This document shows, piece by piece, positions 63,632 to 64,000 of a stretch of DNA of 64,000 nt (position 1 is the first letter of the stretch; each line of letters begins with the position of its first letter). The stretch lies in assembly GCA_964599235.1 (NCBI GenBank), contig CAZRDX010000004.1, positions 1 through 64,000 on the forward strand. Direction: 5' to 3'. Made by a program: the position numbers and the translations under genes. The stretch comes from DRPN01 sp964599235 (GTDB lineage: Bacteria; Bacteroidota; Bacteroidia; Bacteroidales; VadinHA17). The notes below the pieces were generated by a model. That model was given only the letters and a program-made list of their open reading frames with translations. It made no database searches and was not told the DNA's origin.

Positions 63632-64000
63632 CTAAGGATGACCGTGTATCAGCTCCCGGCCATGCCCGCGATCGTACTCGGGCTGGATGTTGATGTGGGT
63701 GATCCCCATGGTGTTCAGCTCCTTCTCCAGCTGATCAAGGATCTCATCAAAACGGCTGACGGGGATGTCCCGTGCAAGATCGACATGTGCTTCCAGCAGC
63801 GTCTCATGGTCGTCGAGCTGCCAGACATGAAGATGATGCACACCCTGTATCTCGGAGTACCGGGTCATTCTCTCGACGATACGATCGATGTCGACATGGG
63901 GTGGGGTGAACTCCATGAAGATGCGCACGGCCGTGGCGATGATCTGCCAGGCAGCCCGGATGAGATAGAGGGCGATGGCGAGGGTGATCAGGGGGTCGAC
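63632..64000 (-). CDS. Cation diffusion facilitator family transporter (5' part cut off by window edge)
   Basis: Only the C-terminal 122 residues are present. The segment up to about residue 30 is the last membrane helix (DPLITLAIALYLIRAAWQII). The cytoplasmic domain follows, with IQGVHHLHVWQLDDHETLLE, AHVDLARD and MGITHINIQPEYDRGH, the ferredoxin-like metal-binding domain of CzcD/ZitB-type transporters. The HxHVW and HINIQPE motifs are typical. It would export Zn2+ or a similar divalent ion. Convergent with the GT9 gene (18 nt). Confidence 0.93.
   Translation of the reverse strand, partial: VDPLITLAIALYLIRAAWQIIATAVRIFMEFTPPHVDIDRIVERMTRYSEIQGVHHLHVWQLDDHETLLEAHVDLARDIPVSRFDEILDQLEKELNTMGITHINIQPEYDRGHGRELIHGHP

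Noticed and set aside
1..64000. CRISPR arrays, insertion sequences, integrons, rRNA
   Set aside because: No regularly spaced repeats, transposase motifs, terminal inverted repeats or rRNA-like sequence were seen on either strand.

Overview
The window is chromosomal DNA of a member of the Bacteroidota, most likely Bacteroidales-like, with moderately high GC. The evidence is: about twenty Bacteroidota-type promoters (TAnnTTTG -7 boxes, some with a TTTG about 20 nt upstream); a type IX secretion gene (porQ) plus one type A and one type B T9SS cargo protein; an UpxY/NusG-like antiterminator; DUF4492-cydA-cydB; and the gene strings parA-parB-DUF5683-mltD, bpl/rsfS-ftsH-DUF2007-cdsA and porQ-cmk-ispH. 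I see no insertion sequence, prophage, CRISPR array or rRNA. The genus cannot be decided from the sequence alone.

Layout. 1-1.4 kb: truncated GH3 beta-glucosidase and tRNA-Val. 1.4-8.5 kb: envelope glycan cluster with a polyprenyl-phosphate-type GT2, four large GT-C-like membrane proteins and an UpxY antiterminator heading the minus-strand set. 8.5-15.5 kb: MBOAT O-acyltransferase and SGNH protein, MltD, DUF5683, ParB, ParA. 15.7-19.3 kb: lipid kinase, a HAD-glutaminyl cyclase fusion, PssA, PurS. 19.3-23.1 kb: an M14 carboxypeptidase and a second M14 protein that has lost its zinc ligands. 23.1-26.3 kb: cytochrome bd operon with two small membrane proteins. 26.3-31.4 kb: T9SS-B cargo, Hsp20 with a sigma-54-like promoter and paired direct repeats, then CdsA, DUF2007, FtsH, RsfS. 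31.5-42.6 kb: biotin ligase, SRPBCC protein, PyrE, NUDIX, a thioredoxin-fold protein without its CxxC, CoaD, Lon, L31B, a PLP enzyme, a Bax-inhibitor-like protein and a polysaccharide flippase. 42.6-43.1 kb: a structured non-coding RNA candidate, tRNA-His and a terminator. 43.2-46.2 kb: T9SS-A cargo, EamA transporter, second lipid kinase. 46.3-53.3 kb: cytochrome b, Rieske, octaheme-TPR cytochrome c, two AI-2E-family permeases, ankyrin lipoprotein. 53.3-64 kb: YdcF-like protein, Bor-like lipoprotein, geranylgeranyl-reductase-type flavoprotein, PorQ, Cmk, IspH, PfkA, PriA, a DUF6165-like protein, GT9 heptosyltransferase and a truncated cation-diffusion facilitator.

How the genes fit together. 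Most are housekeeping (chromosome segregation, phospholipid head-group synthesis, pyrimidine, CoA and isoprenoid synthesis, proteolysis, replication restart) with envelope-glycan genes between them. Two respiratory modules are visible: quinol oxidase bd, and a predicted quinol-oxidising b/Rieske unit that would pass electrons to an eight-heme cytochrome with a TPR tail. The strongest leads are that b-Rieske-octaheme operon, the structured RNA before tRNA-His, the sigma-54-like hsp20 control region, the HAD-glutaminyl cyclase fusion, and the active/inactive M14 pair.
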